Of a stretch of 44,940 nt of DNA, positions 1 through 8,728 are shown piece after piece. The translations under genes and the position numbers were made by a program. The notes below the pieces were generated by a model. That model was not told where the DNA came from. It did not search any database and was given only the letters and a program-made list of their open reading frames with translations. Position 1 is the stretch's first letter, and each line of letters starts with the position of its first letter. Source of the stretch: Deltaproteobacteria bacterium HGW-Deltaproteobacteria-12. GTDB taxonomy: Bacteria; Desulfobacterota; Syntrophia; Syntrophales; Smithellaceae. The DNA lies in assembly GCA_002840565.1 (NCBI GenBank), contig PHBK01000030.1, forward strand, positions 1 to 44,940, in the 5' to 3' direction.

Positions 1-1
1 C

Positions 2-184
2 TCGGAAGTCATCTACAACGGCCGGACACTGAAGTCCGGTCATATGAAGTTTGCCCGTCCCGGTTTGAAAAAGCTGATCGAAAAAGAAGGTGAAAAACCA
101 GGTCAGAATGCCCCGCCGGAATGGCCGGCACAGGCGATTCTGCCCAAAGAATGGGGCCCGGCAGACCCCATCTGGAAAAAATAA
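2..184 (+). CDS. C-terminal end of an unidentified protein (cut by window edge)
   Basis: An open frame runs from the window start to a TAA at 182-184, giving the last 60 residues of a protein. The tail is rich in Lys, Pro and Trp and ends in Asp-Pro-Ile-Trp-Lys-Lys. I do not recognise a domain. A free-standing biotin carrier follows 100 bp downstream, so a carboxyltransferase or decarboxylase subunit is a reasonable guess from context only. A strong intrinsic terminator lies directly behind the stop, so this gene and the biotin carrier may be separate transcripts or linked by partial read-through. Confidence 0.6.
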   Translation, partial: SEVIYNGRTLKSGHMKFARPGLKKLIEKEGEKPGQNAPPEWPAQAILPKEWGPADPIWKK

Positions 185-203
185 ATAGGGGTTAATATGA
201 AAT

Positions 204-240
204 AAGGGGGGAGTTTTTACTCTCCCCCTTTTAACTTTTT
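204..240 (+). terminator. Intrinsic terminator after the first gene
   Basis: A G-rich arm (AAGGGGG then GAGT) pairs with ACTC and CCCCCTT across a TTTT loop, with one bulged T. A T-rich tail follows (TTAACTTTTTT). It ends the upstream gene before the biotin carrier. Confidence 0.75.
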
Positions 241-284
241 TAAATTTCTGATATAGGAAATTAAAACAATAAGGAGTTATAAAT

Positions 285-500
285 ATGAGTACAAATGTTA
301 CAGCCCATATGCCGGGAACAATTGCCGAAATTTTAGTGAACGTTGGTGATCAGGTCCAGGCTGATGATGAGTTGATCATCCTGGAAGCCATGAAAATGGA
401 GAATCCCATTTGTGCGACGGCCGCCGGGACTGTCAAAGAAATCAAGGTGAACGAAAAAGACAAGGTTGACGCCAACCAACTGCTGATCGTATTGGAATAA
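285..500 (+). CDS. Biotin/lipoyl-attachment carrier protein (BCCP-type)
   Basis: This 71-residue protein is a stand-alone biotinyl domain. The attachment motif Glu-Ala-Met-Lys-Met is at residues 34-38, with Lys37 as the predicted biotinylation site. The flanking Gly-Asp-Gln-Val and Gly-Thr-Val turns are typical of the fold. Such carriers shuttle carboxyl groups between biotin carboxylase or membrane decarboxylase and carboxyltransferase subunits, for example in acetyl-/propionyl-CoA carboxylase or glutaconyl-/methylmalonyl-CoA decarboxylase systems. The usual Pro/Ala-rich linker is absent, so the carrier must dock as a free subunit. A good AAGGAG ribosome site (271-276) lies 8 nt before the ATG. 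Which enzyme it serves cannot be told from this window. Confidence 0.93.
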   Translation: MSTNVTAHMPGTIAEILVNVGDQVQADDELIILEAMKMENPICATAAGTVKEIKVNEKDKVDANQLLIVLE

Positions 501-521
501 TATTTTTTGAGGTCTTTAATT

Positions 522-556
522 TCCCCCCTTGCCCCGGCAGGCTCGGGGGGATCTTA
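522..556. terminator. Probable bidirectional terminator between convergent genes
   Basis: Six C (523-528) can pair with six G (545-550), with an inner GCC/GGC pair. A T-rich stretch precedes the hairpin and a TCTTAATATTTT stretch follows. It lies between the plus-strand biotin carrier and the minus-strand hydrolase gene. Confidence 0.5.
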
Positions 557-618
557 ATATTTTAACGGCAGTTTAGTTTGGGCAAACTTTCCGGTAAAAA
601 AATTTCAGCAGATCTTTT

Positions 619-1662
619 TTAGGCAACTTTTAAGAGCTCAGCTACTTTCGGCCAATTATCCCGCAATGATTCTTTGCTCATGAGTGTACCGATATGACCA
701 CCATTGCTGACAATGGAGTAAATTTTCTTTTTGGGTGATGATATATATTTTTTCAAGGCAAAGACCTGCTCATGATGAGTTATATGGTCTTTTTCTCCGG
801 CTAACATTATTGTAAGGCATTTGATATTTTCCAGATCTACAACCCTTCCGTTAACCTTGAGCGTCTTTTTCACCAATCCGTTCTGTTTAAAAAGCTTGTC
901 GACAACTTCCAGGTAGAAACGGCCGGGCAGTTTCTGGGTATAACCATACCAGTTTTCGAATCTTAAATATCTTTCAATGCCTTCTTCGTCATTGTTTTGG
1001 ATCATCTGCCAAAGCAGCTTATATTTCTGATGATAGTGTTCGTTCATTTGCAGGCTCTTAAATCCCCGGACAATGATTCTCCCATCCATCAAACCAAAGC
1101 CCAGCGAAACAAAGGAGCGGAAATAGGAAATTGGCATCTTGACATAGTCGGAAATTGCACAGCTGTGAGCTTCCAGGTCGATGGGACCGGCAGCCACGAT
1201 AAGACTCTTGATCTTCTGCGGGAAAAGGCTGCAATACATTGCCGCCTGCCATCCACCCTGACACTGACCAACAACATGTACTTTGGAGGCTCCTGATTTT
1301 TCGCAGATTGCTTTGACGGCATCATCCGTCATATTAATATAATCTTCAATTCCCAGATCTTTGTCATGATATGTAGCGGAAAGCCATTCGGTTACATAAA
1401 CATCAAATCCATGCTGCTGAAAGACCCGAACCAGGCTCTGATCGGGAGCAAAATCGGCAAGATTACAATGGTTGCCGGCCTGGGGCGGTAAAATCAGTAC
1501 CGGAATTTTGTGTTGAACATTTTTGTGGGGAAAATGATGAAGATGAAGCGTCTGCTTTTCGAGAATGACCTCGTTGTCCGTACTCCAATATGGTTGAGGC
1601 CTTTCTTTACCGACAGTTAACTTCAAAAAACGTAAATTATCCGATAAATAATCTTTTAACAT
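619..1662 (-). CDS. PhaC-like alpha/beta-hydrolase with cysteine nucleophile
   Basis: This 347-residue alpha/beta-hydrolase resembles poly(3-hydroxyalkanoate) synthases. The nucleophile elbow is Gly-Gln-Cys-Gln-Gly-Gly, with Cys134 where ordinary lipases have Ser. Candidate triad partners are Asp292 (in Gly-Glu-Lys-Asp-His) and His323 (in Asn-Gly-Gly-His-Ile-Gly). At 347 residues it is nearer to class III/IV PhaC subunits (about 350-360 residues) than to class I (about 590), but no PhaE or PhaR partner is visible. It could be a true polyester synthase or an acyl-CoA thioesterase/acyltransferase relative. GGGAGGAAGG precedes the ATG, and a consensus promoter lies at 1716-1744. No signal peptide is evident, so it should be cytoplasmic. 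Confidence 0.8.
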   Translation of the reverse strand: MLKDYLSDNLRFLKLTVGKERPQPYWSTDNEVILEKQTLHLHHFPHKNVQHKIPVLILPPQAGNHCNLADFAPDQSLVRVFQQHGFDVYVTEWLSATYHDKDLGIEDYINMTDDAVKAICEKSGASKVHVVGQCQGGWQAAMYCSLFPQKIKSLIVAAGPIDLEAHSCAISDYVKMPISYFRSFVSLGFGLMDGRIIVRGFKSLQMNEHYHQKYKLLWQMIQNNDEEGIERYLRFENWYGYTQKLPGRFYLEVVDKLFKQNGLVKKTLKVNGRVVDLENIKCLTIMLAGEKDHITHHEQVFALKKYISSPKKKIYSIVSNGGHIGTLMSKESLRDNWPKVAELLKVA

Positions 1663-1715
1663 CCTTCCTCCCTGAACCTGCCGATTTATACACCAGCATT
1701 TTCATTTACGATTTC

Positions 1716-1744
1716 AATATAATCATATGCATATCTTGTGTCAA
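1716..1744 (-). promoter_or_regulatory. Sigma-70-type promoter for the PhaC-like gene
   Basis: On the minus strand TTGACA (1744-1739), a 17-nt spacer and TATATT (1721-1716) form a near-consensus promoter. The predicted start near 1709 leaves a leader of about 47 nt before the ATG at 1662. Confidence 0.7.
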
Positions 1745-1947
1745 TCTGTTTTCGTCGGACATGGCAAGGAAAGCATCGCGCACAGGTCAGTCCTATTTTG
1801 CGAAACATTTGTAACTTTCCTTTGTTGTCTTGAAATATTATTTCTTTCCTGCTACAAAAACACTGCACAGTTACCTGAATGAAGCATGTAACCCATAGCA
1901 CGCTCTGCTAAAAGGAAATTTGCCAACAAAAAAATAAGGAGTTTGTG

Positions 1948-2727
1948 ATGAATTATGAAACCATTCAGTTTGATGTTGACGGCAATGTCGGCATTCTCAC
2001 CTTGAACCGTCCCGCCATGATCAATGCCATCAACCGGCAGATGACCGATGAACTCGTTGACTTCTGGCAGAAACGGCATGAAGACTATGAAGTGCGGGTT
2101 ATTCTCCTGAAAGGCAACGGCGAACGGGGCTTCTGCTCCGGTCTGGATCTGAAGGATATTCAGGCCATGTATGCCGAATCGCCGGTCACTACGGCTTCCG
2201 GCACCTATCATTTCCAGCGGCGCTTATCGCTGATGTTTCGCCTGATGCGCTCGGCTCCCCAGCCTGTTATCGCCGCTGTTCATGGCGCGGCAATTGGCGG
2301 CGGCCTTTCTTTCGCCTACACCTCGGATATCTGTCTGGCCAGTAACGACGCCATTTTCCGTGCCCAGTTCATCAATCTCGGCGCCGGTGGAGCAGATATG
2401 GGTACAAGCTATTTTCTCTGGCGAATCGTGGGATTGCGCAGAGCGGCGGAAATGCTGCTGACCGGAGAAAAAGTCATGGCTGATGAAGCGTTGCGCATCG
2501 GTCTGGTCAACCATCTTTATCCGAAAGAGGAACTTTTCCCTGCCGCCCTGAAAATGGCCAAGACTATGGCGTCAAAAAGTCAGCTGGCTTTGCAAATCAC
2601 GAAAGGAGCGCTCAATATGGCCCTGAACGGGTTAAATTACGAAGACGCCGTAAGGGTCGAGGACCGTGGCCAAGCCCTCCTGGGTCTGGCCATGACTTCG
2701 GGGATAAATACCGCTATTCAAAAATAG
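1948..2727 (+). CDS. Enoyl-CoA hydratase/isomerase family protein (crotonase fold)
   Basis: This 259-residue crotonase-fold enzyme should act on an acyl-CoA thioester in beta-oxidation-like metabolism. The oxyanion-hole glycines are visible in Cys-Ser-Gly-Leu-Asp (Gly65) and Ala-Ile-Gly-Gly-Gly (about Gly117). One of the two catalytic glutamates of classical hydratases is kept (Glu168, in Ala-Glu-Met-Leu-Leu-Thr-Gly). The other position appears to be Phe141. Asp150, in Gly-Ala-Asp-Met-Gly-Thr, falls where dienoyl-CoA isomerases carry a catalytic Asp, so isomerase or another crotonase chemistry is possible. ATG 1948 is chosen over the GTG at 1945 because AAGGAG (1936-1941) then has a normal 6-nt spacing. 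An acyl-CoA dehydrogenase gene follows in the same direction but has its own promoter. Confidence 0.9.
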   Translation: MNYETIQFDVDGNVGILTLNRPAMINAINRQMTDELVDFWQKRHEDYEVRVILLKGNGERGFCSGLDLKDIQAMYAESPVTTASGTYHFQRRLSLMFRLMRSAPQPVIAAVHGAAIGGGLSFAYTSDICLASNDAIFRAQFINLGAGGADMGTSYFLWRIVGLRRAAEMLLTGEKVMADEALRIGLVNHLYPKEELFPAALKMAKTMASKSQLALQITKGALNMALNGLNYEDAVRVEDRGQALLGLAMTSGINTAIQK

Positions 2728-2777
2728 GACAGGCGCGGCCTGATTAGCCGCAACACTAATCTGCCCGGAGAATAAGA

Positions 2778-2805
2778 TTGAAAACAATCATTATTTGTGT
2801 ATAAA
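2778..2805 (+). promoter_or_regulatory. Promoter for the acyl-CoA dehydrogenase gene
   Basis: TTGAAA (2778-2783), a 16-nt spacer and TATAAA (2800-2805) lie 42 nt before the acyl-CoA dehydrogenase ATG. The predicted start near 2812 gives a short leader carrying AAAGGAGGAGG. Confidence 0.6.
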
Positions 2806-2847
2806 TTTCCCCATGAATTACATGAATAAAGGAGGAGGAAAAGATAT

Positions 2848-4665
2848 ATGACAAGCAAGTGGGTTGATGAAAGAGATGCCAAATTTATTCTGCACGAAGT
2901 ACTCAATATTGGCGAGATACTGTTGGGAAAAACGCCCTTTGAAGACCATGACGCGGACATGGTTAATATGGTGTTAGACGCGGCGGCTAAATTTGCAGAA
3001 AATGAAATTGCCCCGACCTATCCCGATGAAGTGCATAGAAAACCGGTGGAGGCGGTTTTCAAAGACGGCAAAGTATATGCGCCGGAAGCATATCACAGAT
3101 TATGGAAACTCTACGCCGAAGGCGGCTGGTTCAGCACGGCCGACAGCCCGGAAGTAGGCGGACAGGGTCTTCCCGAAGTGGTGGCGGCTGCCTGCGCCAA
3201 CATGTTTCTCTCCTGCAACCAGGCTTTCGTGATGTACCCTGCCCTCACCCATGGAGCGGCAAAACTCGTGGAAAAATTCTGCACCGCCGAAGTGAAGGCC
3301 CTGTTTCTCAATAAAATGTTCGACGGCACCTGGGGAGGCACCATGTGCTTGACGGAACCCGGAGCCGGTTCCGATGTCGGCGCCCTCAAGTCAACGGCCA
3401 GGAAAAATCCCGACGGCACATACTTCATCACCGGAACGAAAAGCTTCATTTCATCAGGCGATCACGATCTTGCCGATAACATCATTCATCCCGTACTGGC
3501 CCGCATCGAAGGAGACCCCAGGGGCACAAAGGGCATCTCCCTGTTTCTCGTTCCTAAAATCAGAGTGAATGCGGACGGCACTCTGGGCGAACCAAACGAC
3601 GTCTCAACCGGCAATATCGAAAGCAAGATGGGCATTCACGGAAACGCCACCTGTACACTCAACTTCGGTGAGAACGGCAAATGCATCGGCTACCTCATGG
3701 GAGAGGAACGGGAAGGCATGAAGATCATGTTCCACATGATGAATGAGGAGCGGCAGGGCGTCGGGATGATGGGCGTTGCCCTTGCTTCGGCGGGCTATCG
3801 CCATGCCCTGGCCTATGCGAAAGAACGCATCCAGGGGTCCAATGTCATGCAGAAGGATCCGAACATAACAGTCCCTATTATTCAGCACCCGGACGTGCGC
3901 CGGATGCTTCTGAAACAGAAATCCATCGTCGAAGGAACCCGGCTGCTTTGTCTTTATTGCTATTACTGCATGGATAGAAGGAAAGCCGCCGCAACAGAGG
4001 AAGAAGCAGACAAATGGCAGGGCCTGATCGAAGTCCTCACACCCATCGTGAAGTCCTACTGCACCGAAATGGGCATGGTCGTCAATGACCTCGCCGTCCA
4101 GACCTTCGGCGGATATGGCTACTGCCGTGAGTATCCCGTAGAGCAGATGATGCGGGATCAGAAGATCAACTTGATTTACGAGGGGACAAATGGAATCCAG
4201 GCGATGGATCTGCTGGGCCGGAAACTGGGCATGAAGAAAGGCGTCTATTTCCTGAATCTCATCTCTGAAATACAGACAGGACTAGCACAATGCAAGGAGA
4301 CGGACATGATGAAGGAAGAAATAGTCATTGTGGAGAACGCCGTTAATGCCATTGTCAAAACAGTCATGGATTTTGCCGGTATGATGAAAACGACTCCTTA
4401 TATTCCACTGATCGCCGCCAGCGACTTCCTAAACTGCATCGGTGACAGTCTCCTGGGCTGGTATCATATCTGGATGGCAACCGTTGCTTCCCAGAAGCTG
4501 CCTGCCGCGGCAACTGACCAGGACAAAGCTTTCTATTCCGGCAAAATAGAAAGCGCCAGGTTCTTCATTCGGCGCACAACCTCCCTGGTACCGGCCAAAT
4601 GTGAAATACTGAAGCAAAATGACTTAAGCGCAATGCAGATATCGGAAGATGCATTTGCTGTATAG
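2848..4665 (+). CDS. Acyl-CoA dehydrogenase, long (about 600-aa) type
   Basis: This 605-residue FAD enzyme introduces a C2-C3 double bond into an acyl-CoA and should pass electrons to ETF. The middle-domain flavin region (Cys-Leu-Thr-Glu-Pro-Gly-Ala-Gly-Ser-Asp, residues 167-176) and a C-terminal-domain flavin/CoA segment (Gln-Thr-Phe-Gly-Gly-Tyr-Gly, 418-424) are clear. The catalytic base is predicted as Glu445, in Tyr-Glu-Gly-Thr-Asn-Gly-Ile-Gln. Residues from about 465 form the extra C-terminal helical domain of the 600-residue DmdC/AidB-like subgroup, as opposed to the roughly 380-residue short/medium-chain enzymes. Together with the upstream crotonase it suggests beta-oxidation, but the acyl substrate cannot be read from the sequence. 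A strong AAAGGAGGAGG ribosome site precedes the ATG. Confidence 0.95.
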   Translation: MTSKWVDERDAKFILHEVLNIGEILLGKTPFEDHDADMVNMVLDAAAKFAENEIAPTYPDEVHRKPVEAVFKDGKVYAPEAYHRLWKLYAEGGWFSTADSPEVGGQGLPEVVAAACANMFLSCNQAFVMYPALTHGAAKLVEKFCTAEVKALFLNKMFDGTWGGTMCLTEPGAGSDVGALKSTARKNPDGTYFITGTKSFISSGDHDLADNIIHPVLARIEGDPRGTKGISLFLVPKIRVNADGTLGEPNDVSTGNIESKMGIHGNATCTLNFGENGKCIGYLMGEEREGMKIMFHMMNEERQGVGMMGVALASAGYRHALAYAKERIQGSNVMQKDPNITVPIIQHPDVRRMLLKQKSIVEGTRLLCLYCYYCMDRRKAAATEEEADKWQGLIEVLTPIVKSYCTEMGMVVNDLAVQTFGGYGYCREYPVEQMMRDQKINLIYEGTNGIQAMDLLGRKLGMKKGVYFLNLISEIQTGLAQCKETDMMKEEIVIVENAVNAIVKTVMDFAGMMKTTPYIPLIAASDFLNCIGDSLLGWYHIWMATVASQKLPAAATDQDKAFYSGKIESARFFIRRTTSLVPAKCEILKQNDLSAMQISEDAFAV

Positions 4666-4683
4666 GATGCCGATGGCTTAACC

Positions 4684-4731
4684 ACCCGTCACCCTCTTTT
4701 TTCTCCTCTCAACAAAGAGGGTGGCGGGTTT
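4684..4731 (+). terminator. Hairpin terminator after the acyl-CoA dehydrogenase
   Basis: Two 16-nt arms (4684-4699 and 4714-4729) pair almost perfectly with one wobble, around a T/C-rich loop. Only a short T run follows, so termination strength is uncertain. Confidence 0.6.
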
Positions 4732-4829
4732 GGCAAAGAACCTCCGCGCGTCATTAAAACAGCGTTTTCTCCATATCTGAAAAGCAATAATCATTTATCG
4801 GTTAACTACATTTCTGCCGGGAGGTATTT

Positions 4830-5882
4830 ATGAAAAAAGCCCTCATCACGATAATTACGATTCTTGTCTTTTTTGCCGCCTTTGTCGCCAAGACGCTTTA
4901 TGACGCCGGCCTGTTTAAAAACATACAACCGCACTACGAAGGGGCCTGCATTCAAGTATCCGGCCTGCCCGGACCCGAGGACTTAACCATCCATCCCCGG
5001 ACCGGCATCGTCTTTATCTCTTCCGATGATCGCCGGGCCGCTCTGGCGGGGGCGCCTGTTCAGGGTGGCATCTATGCCCTGGATTTAACCGAGAAGGGCT
5101 CGGCGCCCAGGAAAATCAGCGCCGGCTTCGATAAGGAATTCCACCCTCACGGGATAAGCCTTTATCTTGACGGCGACGGAAAGACTTTCCTTTTCGCCAT
5201 CAATCACACCAAAACAGGCCAGTTTGTGGAAATTTTTGAATATATTGGCGACGCCCTGATTCATCGGAAATCCATAGGCCATCCCCTCATGTTCAGCCCC
5301 AACGATCTGGTTGCAGTGGGAGTGAACAGTTTTTACGTCACCAACGACCACGGCTTTTCCTCTCCCGGGCTGCGTACGGTGGAAGATTTTCTGCAGCTCA
5401 AGCGCTCATATGTCCTTTATTATGACGGGAAGGATATGAGCATTGCCGCCAAGGGCTTTGGCTATGCCAATGGCATTAATGTAAGTGCCGATGGAAAGAA
5501 CCTCTATCTGGCAGCCACAGTGAACCGGTCCATTGCCGTTTTTACCCGCGATGCAGCCTCCGGACTCCTGTCTCCCTCCTATGATATAGGCCTGGGGACC
5601 GGACCTGACAACATTGAACTGGACGCCGCGGGCGCGCTGTATGTAGCCTGTCATCCGAAAATGCTGGATTTTTTAGCCCATGCCAAGGATAAAGGAAAAA
5701 GTTCCCCCTCGCAGATTCTGAAATTAACGGTCAGAAACAAAGGCGACCATATAATTGAGGAGATATATCTGAACGACGGAAAACAGATTTCAGCGTCGAG
5801 CGTCGCCGCGCCGTTTAAGGGTGGCTTTCTTGTCGGACAGGTTTTTGACGATCATATCCTTATTTGCCGCGGGGAAAAGTAA
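4830..5882 (+). CDS. Paraoxonase/arylesterase-like lactonase, membrane-anchored
   Basis: This 350-residue protein has an N-terminal hydrophobic segment (about 4-22), then a six-bladed beta-propeller of the paraoxonase family. The calcium ligands of PON1 have clear counterparts: Glu50-Asp51 (Gly-Pro-Glu-Asp-Leu), Asn158-Asp159 (Ser-Pro-Asn-Asp-Leu), Asn214 (Tyr-Ala-Asn-Gly-Ile) and Asp260-Asn261 (Gly-Pro-Asp-Asn-Ile). The active-site histidine pair also appears kept: His107 in His-Pro-His-Gly-Ile and His126 in Asn-His-Thr. The family hydrolyses lactones and aryl esters, and some members cleave acyl-homoserine lactones. The segment looks like a signal anchor, placing the propeller in the periplasm. 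The stop is 62 nt before the acylase gene, suggesting one transcript. Confidence 0.85.
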   Translation: MKKALITIITILVFFAAFVAKTLYDAGLFKNIQPHYEGACIQVSGLPGPEDLTIHPRTGIVFISSDDRRAALAGAPVQGGIYALDLTEKGSAPRKISAGFDKEFHPHGISLYLDGDGKTFLFAINHTKTGQFVEIFEYIGDALIHRKSIGHPLMFSPNDLVAVGVNSFYVTNDHGFSSPGLRTVEDFLQLKRSYVLYYDGKDMSIAAKGFGYANGINVSADGKNLYLAATVNRSIAVFTRDAASGLLSPSYDIGLGTGPDNIELDAAGALYVACHPKMLDFLAHAKDKGKSSPSQILKLTVRNKGDHIIEEIYLNDGKQISASSVAAPFKGGFLVGQVFDDHILICRGEK

Positions 5883-5944
5883 ATTTAACTTTTAGTTCAG
5901 AGGTGGCAAAACCAAAGACGAAAAAGACCCTGGAGGAGGATGCT

Positions 5945-8530
5945 ATGAGCGAGAAGAAAAGTTATGCCAAGGCCGTTAAAATAACGCTTCTGTCAATCAT
6001 CGTCGTTTTTGTGCTGCTGGTCGTAGGCGGGTATCTTTACTACCTCTCTCTTCTCCGGAGTCCCCTGCCCCGTGTTGATGGAGAGTTGCGGGTCAATGGT
6101 CTGCAGGACAAGGTGGAAGTCATTCGCGACTCCTGGGGCGTGCCTCACATTTACGCCAGGAACATGCACGACCTCTTCTTTGCCCAGGGCTACACCCAGG
6201 CACAGGATCGCTGGTGGCAGATGGAGTTTTTTCGCCATACCTGCGCGGGGAGGATTGAAGAACTCACCGGACGAAAAGACAGTCTCCTGAACACTGACAT
6301 CTACCTGCGTTCGCTCGGCCTTTATAAGATATGCCGCCGGGAATATGACCAGTTTACACCTGAACAACGCGCTCCGCTGGATGCGTTTGTTAAGGGAGTA
6401 AATGCCTACCTCTCCGGAAAAACCCCGCGTCAGCTTTCCATCAACTACAGCATCCTCGGCCTGACCGGCGTTAAGTTCAAAATCGAACCGTGGAGCCCGC
6501 TCGATAGTCTGGCCTTTGCCAAGCTGATGGCCCTTGATCTGGGCTTAAGCCGCGACCCCGAAATAGCCCGGACCAAACTTCACTCCCTGCTCGGGCCGGA
6601 GATGACCGAAAAATTCCTTGTGCCTTCCTGGCCTCATGGCTTCAAACCGACCATCATGCTGCCGGAGGACGTTCAGGCCTTTATGCGATCAGTTGCCATA
6701 AAAGCCCGCAAATCAGGAGAAGAAAATAACCGTTTAGCTTCTCTTGCCATAACAACTGAATCAGCCCCTGATCTGAGCCCCATCCTCGGAGAGACTGAAG
6801 GAGCAGGCAGCAACGGATGGGTCGCCACCGGCCCAATGACGCAGAGCGGAAAGGCCATTCTGGCCAACGACCCCCATCTGGGCATACAAATGCCCTCCAT
6901 CTGGTACGAAATTGCCCTGCACTCGAACGCACCCGCCGAAGCTCCGTTTAATGTTGCAGGCTTCACATTCGCCGCCAGTCCGGGTATTGTCGTCGGCCAC
7001 AACAGCGACATCTCCTGGGGCACGACCAACGTTTATCCCGATGTCAACGACCAGTATATGCTAAAGATCAATCCGGCCAACTCTCTCCAGTACCAATGGA
7101 ACGGCTCCTGGCGTGATATGACTGTGCGCGAGGAAACGATCAACTTCGGCAACGGCAAGCCGTCGGTGGTTATCAAGGTCCGGGAGACCCATCTTGGCCC
7201 CGTGATCAACGAGAACCGGTTTGACCCCAAAACGGGCAAAATGCAGGGTTTCAATAACACTGACCCGCTGTCCCTGCATTGGACTGCGCTCGAGCCCTCC
7301 AACATGAATCTTTCGATCATCGCTTTGAACAAAGCCCGGAACTGGGATGAATTCCGCAACGCCCTTAAGTACTGGGATGTTCCATCACAGAGCGTTCTTT
7401 ATGCGGATAGGCAGGGCAACATCGGCTTTCAAATGCCAGGCAAGATTCCCATCCGCCCCAAAGGCTACACAGGCCAGACTCCCGCTCCCGGCTGGACTGA
7501 CGAATATGTCTGGAAGGGATATGTCCCCTTCGACCTCCTGCCGCGCATCTATAATCCGGCGCGCAATTTTATTGTAGCATCCAACCAGGAAGCGGCTCCG
7601 CCTCAGTATTACGACTATCTTAAGTCGCGGACAGGCGCCGATACCAACCCCAACTTCGGCAGCAGGTACAACAAATGGAATTACGGCTATCGTGCCCAGC
7701 GCATCTACGAAATGATTCAGCAGCTTACGCCCAACACTGTAGCCACTTACCGCACGATCCAGCTCGACAACAAATATCTCAGCGCGCTGGAAGTGCTGCC
7801 CTATCTGACCTCGCTGAAATTCAGCGACAGGGAAGTGACTGAAGCCCGCGACTGGCTGCTCAAATGGGACGGGATGTGCAACGAGGACAATCCATATGCC
7901 GCCCTCTATGGAGAGTTCTGGATGAAGCTGACCAGGAATGTATTCCAGAACAAGCTGGGGTCAATCATCAAATCAGACGCCGGAGACAGAGAGATGTGGG
8001 CGATCAATCTCCTCCTGCAGACGCCGGACGACAAGTGGTGGGACGATCCGGCCACTGCAGGAAAGATTGAAAAGAGGGACGATGTGCTGGTCCGCTCCTT
8101 TGCCGAAGGCTATGCCGCAACAGTGGCCGCTCTGGGCAAGGATCGCAGCCAGTGGAAATGGGGCACACTGCATGCCGCCAACTTCATCAGCAATCCCCTG
8201 GGCGTAAGCGGCATCGGGCCGATTGAATCAATCGTCAACAAAAGCAAGGTGCCCATGGGCGGCAGCAGTGAAACCGTCAACAGCCAGATGTGGATGGCCA
8301 GCTCCGGCGATTTTTCTCCGCGCTCGATACCTTCCATGCGCATGATCATTGATATGAATGACCTGACCAAGTGCGAGAGCATGAACTCCTCCGGTCCCAG
8401 CGGCAATCCAGGCAGCCCCGGCTACGGCAACATGATCGAAGCATGGCGCACCGGCAAATACCGCCCCATGCTCTGGACCCGCCAGCAGGTGGAAGCTGCC
8501 GCTGCCCATAAACTGGTGCTGATGCCATAA
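5945..8530 (+). CDS. Penicillin acylase family Ntn-hydrolase
   Basis: This 861-residue precursor belongs to the penicillin G/AHL acylase family, which hydrolyses amides after self-cleavage into alpha and beta chains. An N-terminal membrane segment (about 13-34) directs it to the periplasm. The alpha chain opens with the family segment Asp-Ser-Trp-Gly-Val-Pro-His-Ile-Tyr-Ala (62-71) and Gln-Ala-Gln-Asp-Arg (85-89). The self-cleavage site is Gly288/Ser289, in Gly-Ala-Gly-Ser-Asn-Gly-Trp, making Ser289 the beta-chain nucleophile. Asn-Asp-Pro-His-Leu (308-312) is also conserved in the family. ATG 5945 is preferred over the upstream in-frame ATG at 5864, which overlaps the lactonase gene, because GGAGGAGGA (5932-5940) sits just before it. 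Substrate is unknown. Confidence 0.93.
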   Translation: MSEKKSYAKAVKITLLSIIVVFVLLVVGGYLYYLSLLRSPLPRVDGELRVNGLQDKVEVIRDSWGVPHIYARNMHDLFFAQGYTQAQDRWWQMEFFRHTCAGRIEELTGRKDSLLNTDIYLRSLGLYKICRREYDQFTPEQRAPLDAFVKGVNAYLSGKTPRQLSINYSILGLTGVKFKIEPWSPLDSLAFAKLMALDLGLSRDPEIARTKLHSLLGPEMTEKFLVPSWPHGFKPTIMLPEDVQAFMRSVAIKARKSGEENNRLASLAITTESAPDLSPILGETEGAGSNGWVATGPMTQSGKAILANDPHLGIQMPSIWYEIALHSNAPAEAPFNVAGFTFAASPGIVVGHNSDISWGTTNVYPDVNDQYMLKINPANSLQYQWNGSWRDMTVREETINFGNGKPSVVIKVRETHLGPVINENRFDPKTGKMQGFNNTDPLSLHWTALEPSNMNLSIIALNKARNWDEFRNALKYWDVPSQSVLYADRQGNIGFQMPGKIPIRPKGYTGQTPAPGWTDEYVWKGYVPFDLLPRIYNPARNFIVASNQEAAPPQYYDYLKSRTGADTNPNFGSRYNKWNYGYRAQRIYEMIQQLTPNTVATYRTIQLDNKYLSALEVLPYLTSLKFSDREVTEARDWLLKWDGMCNEDNPYAALYGEFWMKLTRNVFQNKLGSIIKSDAGDREMWAINLLLQTPDDKWWDDPATAGKIEKRDDVLVRSFAEGYAATVAALGKDRSQWKWGTLHAANFISNPLGVSGIGPIESIVNKSKVPMGGSSETVNSQMWMASSGDFSPRSIPSMRMIIDMNDLTKCESMNSSGPSGNPGSPGYGNMIEAWRTGKYRPMLWTRQQVEAAAAHKLVLMP

Positions 8531-8728
8531 AGGGTGGTGTCAGGAGAAAGTATCATTAACAGCATTGAAGACAACAAGATTTTTTCTGAATGAAGGCAAG
8601 TTCAGCGGCGCTTTTCCAGTTCACAGAAAAGGGAACTTTATGTCGTTAGCTGTGCGCCTGATCTTGATTCTTAGGAAAAGAAAATGAGGAAAAAACGAAT
8701 TATGAAGAGCCGTTAAATGGTCAGGCCA

